A stretch of 43,250 bases of DNA from an uncultured Verrucomicrobiota bacterium (GCA_903930345.1 CAIYYI010000321.1:1-43250), one strand, 5' to 3'; shown: positions 23,519 through 32,946, numbered from the stretch's first letter. The notes: generated by a model from the sequence alone, not told the origin. Translations and numbers: made by a program.

Positions 23519-25026
23519 GGGGTCAATGCGCGCAACCGGGCGTCCTGCAGGTCCAGCCGGTACATCATCTGGTTGTAATCGTAGCGGGGCGTGGGCGTGG
23601 AGCCGGACCCCGCAAAGGTGTGGCTGTAGGTGCCCTGAAAATAGAGGAAGCGCCCGCCCTCCTGGTCGAAAAACTCCATGTGCAGGGGGCTGTAAAAGGA
23701 ATACTTCTCGTGCGTGAGGATCTTCACCGCCTTGCGCCAGGGACCGGTGAGCGCGGGGGCCTCGGCATACCAGACTTCGCCCAGATAGGAGGTGCCCCCC
23801 TGCTGGTTGGCCACCAGCACCCAGCACTTGCGGAAGGCGTTCCAGCGGACGGAGCCGAAGTGAATCTCCACCGGCTTGCCGGTCTGCGCATCCACCGGCT
23901 GGTACCAGGCCTGGCGGGCGTCCAGCCGACCATCCTTGATCATCCGCCGTTCCTCGGCCGGCGTCAGGGGCGCCTGGCCGCGCTGCCAGACCATGCCCGC
24001 CGCCGGATCAGTTGCCCGCACCAGCCCCTCGTAGGCCGCCGGGTCCTGAACCGATTGCCAGTCCGCCCGCACGCGCACCGTGGGGAAGTTCACGCCGAAG
24101 TAAAGGTAATCGCCGCTGGCATCCTGGTGCCGCAACGGGTGCCCGCTGGGGTGACGCCACTTGTCCGACATTTCGATCGTGCGCACCCGGGTGAAGATTT
24201 CCTGGTTATCCTGCCAGCTCACCAGACCGTGCTCGACCGGTTCCCCCAGTTTTTTCAGCCGGGTGTAGTGCGCGGCCATCAGCTCGGGCCGGGGGCCATC
24301 GGGCACCACCACCAGGCCATCCAGCCAGATGACCCCCTCGTTTTTCTCCAGGGGACAAACCGCCCGGGCCACCCCTTCGGCATCCGTGAAATAGCGCAGG
24401 TTCAGCCCCGCCTCAGGGGCCAGCCCCCCCTGCCCTAGCGGCTCGCTGGTGGCCCCGGTGGACCGGAACACCCCCAGCGGATACTTGGCCAGGCTGGTAT
24501 CCCCGAAAAACCAGTAATATTTACCCTTGTACAGCGCCGCCAGGGCGGAATCCTGCCCGGTGATGCCCGCATTGGCCACCGGCTCGCGCAGCGGCGTGGG
24601 GCGGCCCAGCAGGACGCTGTCCCGGTAGATGCCTTCGCCGGTGATGCGGTAAAGGCGTTCCGCAACCATGTCCCGTTTGATTTTGATGGTGGCCTCGGCC
24701 CCCGCGCGCGGAGTCAACCGCGCCCCGGCATAGCCAAAGCCATCCTTGTTCATATGGTAGCCGTGGCTTTTCACCTCAAAGAAGACCGGCCTGCCCATGA
24801 GCCCCGGCTCGTTGAAAGCCACCCAACCGGCGCTGTCAGTGATCCAGGTGGCGAAGTGGGAGGTCTTCAATTCCACCAGCGGCACCCCCCGCCCCGTCTG
24901 GTCATCCACCACACGGATGGCAAAACAGCCGGAGGCCGTCGGTGCCGCCAGTTCGGCAGCCCCGCCCGACACCCAGCCCAAGACCAGAAAAACCCCGGAC
25001 AAAAAAATGCGCGGCAAACACTTCAC
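23515..25026 (-). CDS. Secreted protein, probable beta-propeller glycosidase-like fold
   Basis: From a GTG at 25026 the protein has about 503 residues with a signal peptide (KCLPRIFLSGVFLVLGWVSGGAAE). Residues about 25-125 look like a small beta-sandwich (CFAIRVVDDQTGRGVPLVELKT, as in carboxypeptidase-regulatory-like domains). The rest has repeated aromatic strand motifs (YYWFFGDTSLAKYPLG, DYLYFGVNFPTVRV, RFLYFQGTYSHTF), as in five-bladed propellers of the GH32/GH43/DUF4185 type. I see no secure catalytic triad. A TTG at 25062 is an alternative start that adds 12 residues. It overlaps tcdA by 4 bp, an unexpected pairing of a secreted protein with a tRNA enzyme. Confidence 0.65.
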   Translation of the reverse strand: MKCLPRIFLSGVFLVLGWVSGGAAELAAPTASGCFAIRVVDDQTGRGVPLVELKTSHFATWITDSAGWVAFNEPGLMGRPVFFEVKSHGYHMNKDGFGYAGARLTPRAGAEATIKIKRDMVAERLYRITGEGIYRDSVLLGRPTPLREPVANAGITGQDSALAALYKGKYYWFFGDTSLAKYPLGVFRSTGATSEPLGQGGLAPEAGLNLRYFTDAEGVARAVCPLEKNEGVIWLDGLVVVPDGPRPELMAAHYTRLKKLGEPVEHGLVSWQDNQEIFTRVRTIEMSDKWRHPSGHPLRHQDASGDYLYFGVNFPTVRVRADWQSVQDPAAYEGLVRATDPAAGMVWQRGQAPLTPAEERRMIKDGRLDARQAWYQPVDAQTGKPVEIHFGSVRWNAFRKCWVLVANQQGGTSYLGEVWYAEAPALTGPWRKAVKILTHEKYSFYSPLHMEFFDQEGGRFLYFQGTYSHTFAGSGSTPTPRYDYNQMMYRLDLQDARLRALTP

Positions 25027-25093
25027 GCCGCCAGTCTGCCCATAATCGTGGGGCCAGTTCAATACCGCTGTTTGGCTGGCGAAGCCCGCTGGA

Positions 25094-25711
25094 TCACTCA
25101 GCGTTGCATTCCAGCACCGTGAAGGCGGCTTGGTATTTGCCCGCCACTTTCAGGGTGACGACGGCGGAGTCATCCGATTTTTCCGCCGTAAACTCCAACG
25201 GCCATTCCTGCTTGGTTTCCACGGCCTTCAGCGGGGTGGTCACCAGCGGTTCCGGGCCCTTGCCAAACACGAGGAGTTCCAACTTGCCCTCCGCGTTGCG
25301 GCGGGCGCCCAGCGTGAACAGCAGCACGGCCTCCGTCTGGCCCTGGTGTTCCACACGGATGATCTTCAGATCACCAGGCGCGGGGGCCTGGCCGGCTTTG
25401 GCCGGGGCCAATTTGCGCATCCAGAATTGTCCCACCGGCACCACGGTTTTGCCCGCCGCCTCTAGGCCGGCCGCAGAGAGCTTGCTTTCCGGCACCACCA
25501 TGCCACCGCGCTCGCCCGCCTTAATGGCGAACGGCCGTTTGGTGTCGGCGTCGGTGGGGATGGGGCAATCGGCCAGCGTGGACAGGTCAAAGTTCAGCCG
25601 GACCGCCAGACGCACGGCCTCCTCGCGGCCCACCAGCTCCTGGGCATGACCGGCCCAGGTGGCCAGGGTGGTGATGAGGGTAAGCAGCGCCAGATGGTTG
25701 AATGGTTTCAT
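25094..25711 (-). CDS. Secreted protein of unknown function
   Basis: From the ATG at 25709-25711 the protein has 205 residues with a signal peptide (MKPFNHLALLTLITTLATWAGHAQ). The mature part is alternating polar and hydrophobic sequence, probably mostly beta, with Cys near 49 and Cys near the C terminus. I do not recognise a family. It precedes the beta-propeller gene on the same strand with 67 bp between them and is divergent from the Gfo/Idh/MocA gene. An in-frame start at 25762 would add 17 residues ahead of the signal peptide. Confidence 0.6.
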   Translation of the reverse strand: MKPFNHLALLTLITTLATWAGHAQELVGREEAVRLAVRLNFDLSTLADCPIPTDADTKRPFAIKAGERGGMVVPESKLSAAGLEAAGKTVVPVGQFWMRKLAPAKAGQAPAPGDLKIIRVEHQGQTEAVLLFTLGARRNAEGKLELLVFGKGPEPLVTTPLKAVETKQEWPLEFTAEKSDDSAVVTLKVAGKYQAAFTVLECNAE

Positions 25712-25862
25712 GGCTGCCAATATGCCAGAGCCTCCCCGGTTTGCAAACACAGGGTTTCCCAAAGCGCGAAAAACATCGCCACAACCCAGCTTTTGCTTGC
25801 TTTGGGTCGGGATTGGGCCTCATGATGCACCCGTAAATACACCCTTTGAAAAACGTGCGCCT

Positions 25863-27224
25863 ATGACACAACCCACTCTCCGCCTGGACCGACGAAAATT
25901 CCTCCAAACCAGCGCCGCCGCCCTGGGCATGGGCGCCATCGGCTTCCCCACCCTGATCCCCTCCAGCGTGCTGGGTGCCAACGGCCAGGTCAGCCCCAGT
26001 GAACGGATCAACCTGGGACACATCGGCGTGGGCGGCATGGGGGGCGGACACCTAAGCCGCATGGTCGCCTTCATGGAGCACGGCCGCACCAATGTGGCCG
26101 CCGTGTGCGATGTGGACCAGAAACGCCTGGCCAGCGCGGTGGGCAAAACCGGCGGCAAGGCCCAGCCGTACCGCGATTACCGCTACCTGCTGGAGCGCAA
26201 GGATCTGGACGCCGTGGTGATCGCCACCCCGGACCACTGGCACGCCGTGCAGACCGTTCACGCGGCCCAGTGCGGCAAACATGTCTATGTGGAGAAGCCC
26301 GCCTGCTGCACCATCGAGGAGGGCAAGGCGATGGTGAAGGCGGCCCGGGACAACAAGATCGTGGTGCAGATCGGCTCCCAGGGCCGGTCCCAGAAGGAGT
26401 GTTATCTCGCCAATCGCTACATCGCCAACGGTAATATCGGCCGGGTGAAAAAGGTCACCTGCTGGCATTACGAAAGTCCGGCCGACAACAACCCAGTGCC
26501 CGATTGCGAGCCGCCCCCGGAGCTGGATTGGGATCTGTGGTTGGGGCCCCTGCCCTGGCGCCAGTACAACCCCCGCTATTGCCCGGGCAGCTTCCGCTGG
26601 ATGATCGAATCCGGCGGCGGCCAGATCCGCGACCGCGGCGCCCATGTGATGAGCAACGCCCTCTGGATCATGGATGCCGACCATACCGGCCCGGTGTCCA
26701 TCGAGACCAAGGGGACGCTCCCCACCAAAGGTGCTTGGGACGTGGCCCTGAAGATGGAGGTGGTCTATGAGTTTAAGAACCCCGATTGGACGCTGGTGTG
26801 GAGCCAGCCCGGGGAGATGGTCCCGTACTTCGACCGGGAACGCCAGAAGGCGCTCGGCATCCGCGAGGGCTACGGCGCAGTGTACCACGGGGAGAAGGAC
26901 AAGCTCGTCGTCTGGGTGGGCGACGGCCAGGTGTTCACCGAGACCAAGGCCCTGGATTGGAAGCCGGGCCCCGGCGCCAAGGAGGTGTACAAGAGCCCGA
27001 ACTTTGACCACCACGAGGACTGGTTCCAGGCGATCAAATCCGGCAAGAAACCGGTCTCAAACGTGGAGGCCGGCGCGGCGATTGCCAACCTGACCATCCT
27101 CGGCAATCTCTCCCTCATCCTCGGACGCAAATTGCATTGGAACCCGGTGAAGCAGGAGATCACGGGCGACGAAGAGGCGCACCGCATGATGAGCCGCCCG
27201 CAGCGTTATCCCTATGTGCTGTGA
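25863..27224 (+). CDS. Tat-exported Gfo/Idh/MocA-family oxidoreductase
   Basis: The 453-residue protein begins with a twin-arginine signal (LDRRKFLQTSAAALGMGAIG), so it should be exported folded with its NAD(P) cofactor. The Rossmann motif HIGVGGMGGGH follows at about 57, then AVCDVD, IATPDHWH and the catalytic-domain signature HVYVEKPACCTIEEGKAM with the conserved Lys. The C-terminal part carries DRGAHVMSNALW and NVEAGAAIANLTILGNLSLILGRKLHW, as usual for the family. These enzymes oxidise or reduce sugars, inositols or their derivatives. Exported members are abundant in Planctomycetes and Verrucomicrobia. The HEAT-repeat gene follows after 31 bp. In-frame codons upstream, back to 25659, lie in the divergent promoter region and are not used. 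Confidence 0.92.
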   Translation: MTQPTLRLDRRKFLQTSAAALGMGAIGFPTLIPSSVLGANGQVSPSERINLGHIGVGGMGGGHLSRMVAFMEHGRTNVAAVCDVDQKRLASAVGKTGGKAQPYRDYRYLLERKDLDAVVIATPDHWHAVQTVHAAQCGKHVYVEKPACCTIEEGKAMVKAARDNKIVVQIGSQGRSQKECYLANRYIANGNIGRVKKVTCWHYESPADNNPVPDCEPPPELDWDLWLGPLPWRQYNPRYCPGSFRWMIESGGGQIRDRGAHVMSNALWIMDADHTGPVSIETKGTLPTKGAWDVALKMEVVYEFKNPDWTLVWSQPGEMVPYFDRERQKALGIREGYGAVYHGEKDKLVVWVGDGQVFTETKALDWKPGPGAKEVYKSPNFDHHEDWFQAIKSGKKPVSNVEAGAAIANLTILGNLSLILGRKLHWNPVKQEITGDEEAHRMMSRPQRYPYVL

Positions 27225-27255
27225 GGAAACCGCAACCCTGAAACCCGCTGAAATC

Positions 27256-27870
27256 ATGTCCCATAACACTTTGAAAACCGCCCTGGCCATCGCCACCACC
27301 ACCGCCCTAACCGGCTCGGCATCGGCCGCCGCGAGCGACGATCTGCTGCGCCAGATCAAGAGCACCGATGACGCCGTGCGCGGCCCGGCCTGGCAGAACG
27401 CCGGCCCGGCGGGCGCCCCCGCCGTCCAACCGCTGGCCGCCACGATGAGCGATCCAAACTTTGAGATCGCCCGGTGCGCCAAACGCGCCCTCTACAAGGT
27501 CGTGCGCCACGCCGGCCGCCCCGGCGCGGCCAAGGAAGCCCTGGCGGTGCAGGCGGAATTGCTCCCGCTGCTCAAGAGCGAGGTCGTGGCCGTCCGCCGC
27601 GAGGTGCTCTGGATGCTCTCGGAAATCGGCACCCCGGAGGCCGTCGCCCCCATGGCCACCCTGTTGACAGACAAGGAGGTGCGGGAGGACGCGCGCTGCG
27701 CCCTGATGCGCATCCCGGGTCGGCAGGCCACGCAGGCGCTCAAAACGGCGCTGGCGGGCGCGCCGGAAGAGTTCAAGTTTGCGCTGGCGGACTCCCTGCG
27801 CAAACGCGGCGAGACCGTTAAGGGCTATCCCTCGCAGAAACTCAAGCCAACCCGGACCCCGCAAGTCTGA
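27256..27870 (+). CDS. Secreted HEAT-repeat protein
   Basis: The ATG at 27256 gives 204 residues with a signal peptide (LKTALAIATTTALTGSASAAAS). The rest is helical with at least four HEAT-like repeats: DAVRGPAWQNAGPAGAPAV, FEIARCAKRALYKVVRHAG, VVAVRREVLWMLSEIGTPEA and EVREDARCALMRIPG. Such proteins are binding scaffolds. Its place 31 bp after the oxidoreductase gene suggests that the two are made together and may act on the same pathway, as HEAT proteins often accompany Gfo/Idh/MocA genes in related phyla. The function is not known. The start at 27214, inside the preceding gene, lacks a signal peptide at its head and is less likely. Confidence 0.78.
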   Translation: MSHNTLKTALAIATTTALTGSASAAASDDLLRQIKSTDDAVRGPAWQNAGPAGAPAVQPLAATMSDPNFEIARCAKRALYKVVRHAGRPGAAKEALAVQAELLPLLKSEVVAVRREVLWMLSEIGTPEAVAPMATLLTDKEVREDARCALMRIPGRQATQALKTALAGAPEEFKFALADSLRKRGETVKGYPSQKLKPTRTPQV

Positions 27871-28253
27871 TCCGGGCGGGAAGTGGTTGCTTTACCAAGG
27901 CCCGAATCGGGCACCAACGGTTTTTACCGGCTCGTATTCCAATGAGCCTTCAAGGTGGGCATAAGGCGCGCCGGGTTTTGGGCCGCTAGCGAGGCGCGCG
28001 CGAGGCGCATATCCGCAGCGATCTGACTGCCAGGCGCGGGCGCGCCCAGCCCAGTTTGGGGCAGCAATATCGCAGGACTTGGGAAGTCAAACGAGCGCGC
28101 AACAATGCCAGCGGCCAAAAGAACAAGCGAATCAGGCTCAGCTTGGATGCTCATGGGAATTAACCCCGGCCTTGGCCCCTTGATGGTTTGGCTCCGGAAC
28201 ACCCCGGGAACTTTAGTTGAATAGCGCCGCCGACGCGGAAGTCTGTTCCTGCC
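27871..28253. other. Intergenic stretch with a GC-rich repetitive patch
   Basis: No gene is supported in these 383 bases. A small hairpin GCCCG-AAT-CGGGC (27900-27912) is followed eight bases later by TTTTT (27921-27925) and might end the HEAT transcript. Bases about 27965-28050 are unusually rich in GCGC and repeat GCGAGGCGC twice in a row; they look like a dispersed intergenic element rather than coding DNA. This stretch marks the boundary between mixed functions on the left and the carbohydrate locus on the right. Confidence 0.45.
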
Positions 28254-29302
28254 ATGACTTCTAGTTTGTTGGATTTATTCCAGCGCTCATTTCATGCGCG
28301 GCTGTGGCGGAGTACGGTTGCCGCCCTGGCGGGCATTGTCTGTTCTCTCGCGTCAGGGATGGCTGCCGACTTCCACGTTGCACCCGGCGGTCGCGACGCC
28401 AGCACCGGCATGGAAGCACCTTCCGCAGCAATCTCTACTGGCGCGTGAACAGCCCGGAGAAAATCCAATTTGCCGATGGCGCATCGTTGGAAAAATGGCG
28501 CGAGCGGGAACCCGGCGTGGTGGTGGCGGACCCGCTGTTCGTGAACCCAGACGCCGGTGATTTCCGCCTGAAGCCCGGCTCTCCCGCCGCACAAATCGGG
28601 TTTGTGCCCTTTGACCTGAGCGCCGTTGGCCGCGTGACGAAGAACGCGCGGACCGCAGGTTTGCCGAAGCCGCCGCGCGCCTATCCGCCCGCGCCACCCG
28701 AGCCGCCCATCGAGATCCACGAGGACTTTGAACTCCTCAGGCCCGGCCAGGGGATGCCCGGCTGGCAGTTGATGGCCGCGAACCGCGACGAGAACGTCGA
28801 AGTCACCGCCGAGACCGGCGCGGGTGGGAGCAAACAGAACCTCAAGTTCAAGGACGGCCCCGGCGGCGCGACCTACTTCCCGCATCTCGTGCAATACCTC
28901 CTGCACCCGAGCGGCGTGGTCCGCATCGCCTTCGACCTGCGCGTTGAGCCGGGCGCGCGGCCCAGCTTCGAGTCCCGCGACAACGACCCTTGGTACACCA
29001 CCGGCATGTCCCTCGACGTGATGGAAGACGGCATGTTGAAGTCCGCCGGCAAGGATTTGCTAAAAGTGCCGTTCAGCGAATGGTTACGCATCGAAATGAC
29101 CGGCGGCGTCGGCCCGGACAGCACCGGGAAGTATCACCTCGCTGTCACACTGCCCGGGGACGCGGCCCCGCGCGTCTTCGACGACCTGCCCTACCGCAAA
29201 GGATTCCACACACTGGGCTGGGTTGGCTTCTCCGCGATGACACAGAAGACCAACACGTTTTTCGTGGACAACTTCGTGTTGGAACGGGTGAAGGGAAAGT
29301 GA
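28254..29302 (+). pseudogene. Remnant of a secreted right-handed beta-helix protein, middle deleted and frame shifted
   Basis: The first part (28254 to about 28424) encodes a signal peptide and ADFHVAPGGRDASTG, the standard start of secreted parallel beta-helix proteins (pectate-lyase-like). That frame stops at 28446-28448. In another frame, from about 28415 to 29302, the C-terminal end of such a protein continues: STFRSNLYWRV, VVVADPLFVNPDAGDFRLKPGSPA, and a LamG-like terminal domain (FELLRPGQGMPGW to TFFVDNFVLERV). The helix itself, normally several hundred residues, is absent. A deletion with junction in about 28409-28429 explains both the loss and the frame change. Expression of the second part alone is possible but would lack a signal peptide. 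Confidence 0.75.
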
Positions 29303-29353
29303 AACAATCATCCGATGAGAATTCAGTCCTGGCATGAGCAATTCGAACAACCC

Positions 29354-32300
29354 ATGAGACTACGAGTGCTCCATCATTTGGCGCCTATGGCCACTGTGCT
29401 GTTAGCTTTGAATTGGGCCATTGTGGCGGCCACCGCTGCGCTGCCGGAGACCCCGGGCAACCTTCTGCGCAACGGCTCATTCGAGGGCGGAATGCTTTAC
29501 TGGCACAACCTGGAAACCAACGATTATTCACTGGTCCGCGGAAGTGGTGTCGTTGGCGAACATGCGCTGTGCATCAAGAAGAGCTTCGCCATGAGCGCGC
29601 CGTTTGTGGCCAAGCGGGGCGAACCGTTCACGGTGAGCTTCTTCGTCAAGGGTGATAAGCCGGGCATGGTGGAAGTCGCAATGCCGCCGAGTGCCCGCGA
29701 AGTGGGGCAAAAGTCCAAGCGGCTCTGGGCGCGTGAAGGCGGGCAGCGTGCGCAGTTTGGAACCGAATGGCAGCGCGTCTCCTTCACCTGGCCGGCCGAT
29801 GTGCCGCAGGACGGCTTCTGGCCAAACCCGCATTACCTCGTCCAGATTGGCGGGGGCGGCACTTCGCTGCCCATCTATATAGACGGTGTGACGGTCACAC
29901 AGGGCCGCGAAGGCACGCCCGTTTATGTGCCGCGGCGAGAAATTGAAGTTCTGGCCGAATGCCCAGACCTGCCCGGCTACGCGGGCGCGCGGGCGAACAT
30001 TTTCGATCGGGGCGCGGCACCGCGTGTGACGGCGCACGTTTCGAACCCGGGCAAGGAAACCCGCGCGCTCACGGTACGCTGGCAACTCTTTGATTACGAG
30101 GGCAAGAGCGCCGTCGGCGAAGCGGTGGAAAAGAGGCTCGCCGTTCCGCCCGGCAAAACGATCAGCGAAACCGTGATGATGAAACTCACCTCGGTCGGCA
30201 TGGTGCTGGCCCGTGTGAGCGTCTTCGACGATCTCAAATCACCGATTGACTCCTCCGATCTTCCCCTCACTTCGCTTCCTTATCCGAAGTCCGCCACGAA
30301 ACCCGACTGGCGCGAGCGGTTTGGCGGCTCGTTTGCCGGCGGGCTGGGCAGCGTGCAGAAGTTTCAAAGGCTCGGTTTTGGCTGGATCCGCTGGCGTCCG
30401 CACGCCAACGGTGAAGACCATCTGCCGAAAGAGCCGGCAGATGTGAAGGACGCGGCATCGTGGACATGGAAATGGTTTGACCAGGAACTGGATGAGCAGG
30501 AGGCGCACGGGCAGTCATCACATTTGGTCCTTTACCCGCCGCCGAAATGGATCATGGAGAAAGATCATCCGCTGCCGAAGGATATGCGCTGGCCCGCCAA
30601 CGATCCACGCTGGGACGATCTCAGCGTCGAGACGGTCTGGGACAAGTTCGTGAAGAGCGCGGTTACGCACTACAAAACCCGGTCGGTCATCTACGAGATC
30701 GAGAACGAGCCGGAGTTCGACCACTGGGACGACGCCAAGGAGCAATACGCCAAGTTCACCATCCGCACCGCGCGCCTGATCAAGCAGATCGACCCGAAGG
30801 CAAAGGTGATGGTGGATAACGTGTATGGCATTCCCAGCGGTGTGAACGCGGCCTTCTTCAAGGCCGGCGGGCTGAAGTTCATCGACGTGATGTCATGGCA
30901 CGACTATCACGAGGGCTGGCTCACCGATGCTGTTTCCCTGAAACGAATGCGCCAAAACCTGGACGAAGCGGGCGGAAAGCACGTCGAGATTTGGTTCAAC
31001 GAAGGTTGGGCCTTTTCGAACACGGCCGTGGATGAACCCATCGCCTGCACGCACCTGACCAGCGCGCAGAGCGCCAACGCGATCTTCGATTGCGTGGCCG
31101 AACTCACTGCCAACGGCCAGGACAAGACCATTCTTTTCCACACGGCCTACGAGCAGCATGGCATGAGCTTTTGGGATTACAGTGGGCCGGGCACCATGCT
31201 GTGGGATTGGTATAACTACCCGTTGCCCATCGCCGCCGCGTGGAACGTGCTCGCGCATCACATCGGCGTGAGCGAGACCGCCGGCTTCGTCCGCCCGCCC
31301 GGTGCCAACTTCTGCATCTTCCAGGACCAGCGCAACCATCGCGGCGTGATGATCGCCTACGCCGACCGAGAATCGAAGTCCGACGCCACCCTGGAGTTGC
31401 CCGACTTCGGCACCTCGCTGGTGGCCGAGGACATGATGGGAAACAACGTCACCGCGCCGAAGACGCTCAAACTGTCCCAAACCGGCCGGCCCGTGATTCT
31501 CTACGCCGCCAACGGCAGCATCACCGGCAAGCAGTTCGCGGAAAAGCTTGCGCCATTGGACCGCAGGCACGCCAGCTTCGTCAGCAACGGCAGCGGCAGC
31601 GCGCCGTCATGGAACCTGCCGCCGACGTGGGAAGGCCAGGCCAAAGGATCATCCGAAGGCAGCGTGGCCACGGCCGAGGGGAAGCCCGTGTGGAAGCTGG
31701 AGCAAATCTGGCCGCCCGATCCCAAGAAGCCTTCGAACTATCGCCCGATGGTCTGGACCGGCACCGATTGGAACGTGAAGGAGGGCGGCTTCGGTGGCCA
31801 ACCTGGCGCGCGCCTTGATGGTCGCGCATTGAATCTTGCCACGCGCGCGCCGCACGGCAACCCGCCACAATGGCGCGTGGCCGCGCTGACCTTCGTGGCT
31901 CCGCAAAGCGGCACGTATTCGTTGGGCGGCACTGCCGAATGCCGCATCTGGGACGGCAAGAACAAGACCACGCTTCGTCTCTTCCACAAGAAGGCGAGTG
32001 GCGCGGCGGAGGTCGGCAACGTCGTGATTCCGCACGGTGGCAAGACGCCGTTGGACTCGCTGCAAATCACGGTGGCTGCAGGCGAAGAGTTTGCGCTCGT
32101 GCCGCAGATTGAGGGCGGGTTCGCCGGCGGGGATTGCAAGTTGCGCGACCTTTGCGTGAGGTTGGGCGGCAAAGCCGCGACCGCCTCTGGCAGCGGCCTT
32201 GTTTTCAAGCTCCCCGCCGCTTGGGATGGCGTGAAGAAAGGCAGCACCGACGGCAACCCCATCCTCACCGGCGGTCGGCCAGTCTGGCGGCTTGACCAAC

Positions 32301-32770
32301 TCTGGCCCGACAATCCGATCATGGCCGACGCCTACATCCCGCTGGCCTGGAGCGGCACGGAATGGAAAGCCACGGAACATGAGCAAGGCGGCCAACCCGC
32401 CGCGCGCGTCGAGAATGGCAGCCTTCGTGCCTCCGTGCGCGGGCCGTGGACTGGAAATGCGGGCCAGAAAACCTGCGCGCTCCTGTTCGTCGCGCCGCAG
32501 GCGGGCATCTACGTTGCCACCGGCACTGCGAAGAGCATGCCGTGGGAAGGCGGGGCGAAGACCTTCAAGCTGGGCGTGTTCAAGAAAGACACCCAGCGCG
32601 CCGCGCCGCTCCAAACAATAGAACTCCCGCGAGACGGCTCGCCCGTGCCCTTCAAGGTTCGCGTGGAACTTACCGCCGGCCACGAACTGGTCTTCCTGCC
32701 GCTCATGCCCGATTGGCACAACGCCACTGCGATCAGCATTGACGGCCTGACCATCGAACAGACTCCATGA
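29354..32770 (+). CDS. Large secreted GH-A-like glycoside hydrolase with tandem C-terminal beta domains
   Basis: The ATG at 29354 gives 1138 residues with a signal peptide (VLHHLAPMATVLLALNWAIVAATA); an ATG at 29315 adds 13 residues. The order is a carbohydrate-binding-like beta-sandwich (about 34-190, NLLRNGSFEGGMLYW), a beta domain (about 200-300), a (beta/alpha)8 barrel (about 310-650), a short beta domain, and two copies of a domain of about 190 residues (749-945 and 946-1138). The barrel shows the clan GH-A acid/base Glu452 in ENEPE and nucleophile Glu550 in WFNEGW, so a retaining mechanism is likely. I cannot assign a numbered family; GH39-like and GH5-like enzymes are the nearest in motif spacing. 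It lies 51 bp after the beta-helix remnant and heads the run of intact hydrolases. Confidence 0.8.
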   Translation: MRLRVLHHLAPMATVLLALNWAIVAATAALPETPGNLLRNGSFEGGMLYWHNLETNDYSLVRGSGVVGEHALCIKKSFAMSAPFVAKRGEPFTVSFFVKGDKPGMVEVAMPPSAREVGQKSKRLWAREGGQRAQFGTEWQRVSFTWPADVPQDGFWPNPHYLVQIGGGGTSLPIYIDGVTVTQGREGTPVYVPRREIEVLAECPDLPGYAGARANIFDRGAAPRVTAHVSNPGKETRALTVRWQLFDYEGKSAVGEAVEKRLAVPPGKTISETVMMKLTSVGMVLARVSVFDDLKSPIDSSDLPLTSLPYPKSATKPDWRERFGGSFAGGLGSVQKFQRLGFGWIRWRPHANGEDHLPKEPADVKDAASWTWKWFDQELDEQEAHGQSSHLVLYPPPKWIMEKDHPLPKDMRWPANDPRWDDLSVETVWDKFVKSAVTHYKTRSVIYEIENEPEFDHWDDAKEQYAKFTIRTARLIKQIDPKAKVMVDNVYGIPSGVNAAFFKAGGLKFIDVMSWHDYHEGWLTDAVSLKRMRQNLDEAGGKHVEIWFNEGWAFSNTAVDEPIACTHLTSAQSANAIFDCVAELTANGQDKTILFHTAYEQHGMSFWDYSGPGTMLWDWYNYPLPIAAAWNVLAHHIGVSETAGFVRPPGANFCIFQDQRNHRGVMIAYADRESKSDATLELPDFGTSLVAEDMMGNNVTAPKTLKLSQTGRPVILYAANGSITGKQFAEKLAPLDRRHASFVSNGSGSAPSWNLPPTWEGQAKGSSEGSVATAEGKPVWKLEQIWPPDPKKPSNYRPMVWTGTDWNVKEGGFGGQPGARLDGRALNLATRAPHGNPPQWRVAALTFVAPQSGTYSLGGTAECRIWDGKNKTTLRLFHKKASGAAEVGNVVIPHGGKTPLDSLQITVAAGEEFALVPQIEGGFAGGDCKLRDLCVRLGGKAATASGSGLVFKLPAAWDGVKKGSTDGNPILTGGRPVWRLDQLWPDNPIMADAYIPLAWSGTEWKATEHEQGGQPAARVENGSLRASVRGPWTGNAGQKTCALLFVAPQAGIYVATGTAKSMPWEGGAKTFKLGVFKKDTQRAAPLQTIELPRDGSPVPFKVRVELTAGHELVFLPLMPDWHNATAISIDGLTIEQTP

Positions 32771-32946
32771 CCCCGCCATGAACCCATGGAGCCTTGTTCC
32801 GAAATTGTCCCTGACTTGGGGTTTCTGTTCGTAGTGGACATGAATCCGCAGTTGCCAATATAGTTGAACATGAAAGCACCCTGGTGTTTCCTTTGGTGTT
32901 GGTTGCGATGGCCATCCGTCCAATCAGCAAACCGAAACCAAGCAAC

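Noticed and set aside
23500..24438. Plus-strand open frame opposite the beta-propeller gene
   Set aside because: It is a composition artefact: no domain match, and the minus strand has a signal peptide, a coherent fold and an overlap with tcdA.
27924..28202. Minus-strand open frame of about 90 codons in the gap before the beta-helix remnant
   Set aside because: It lacks a ribosome site and family resemblance, and part of it crosses the GC-rich repetitive patch.
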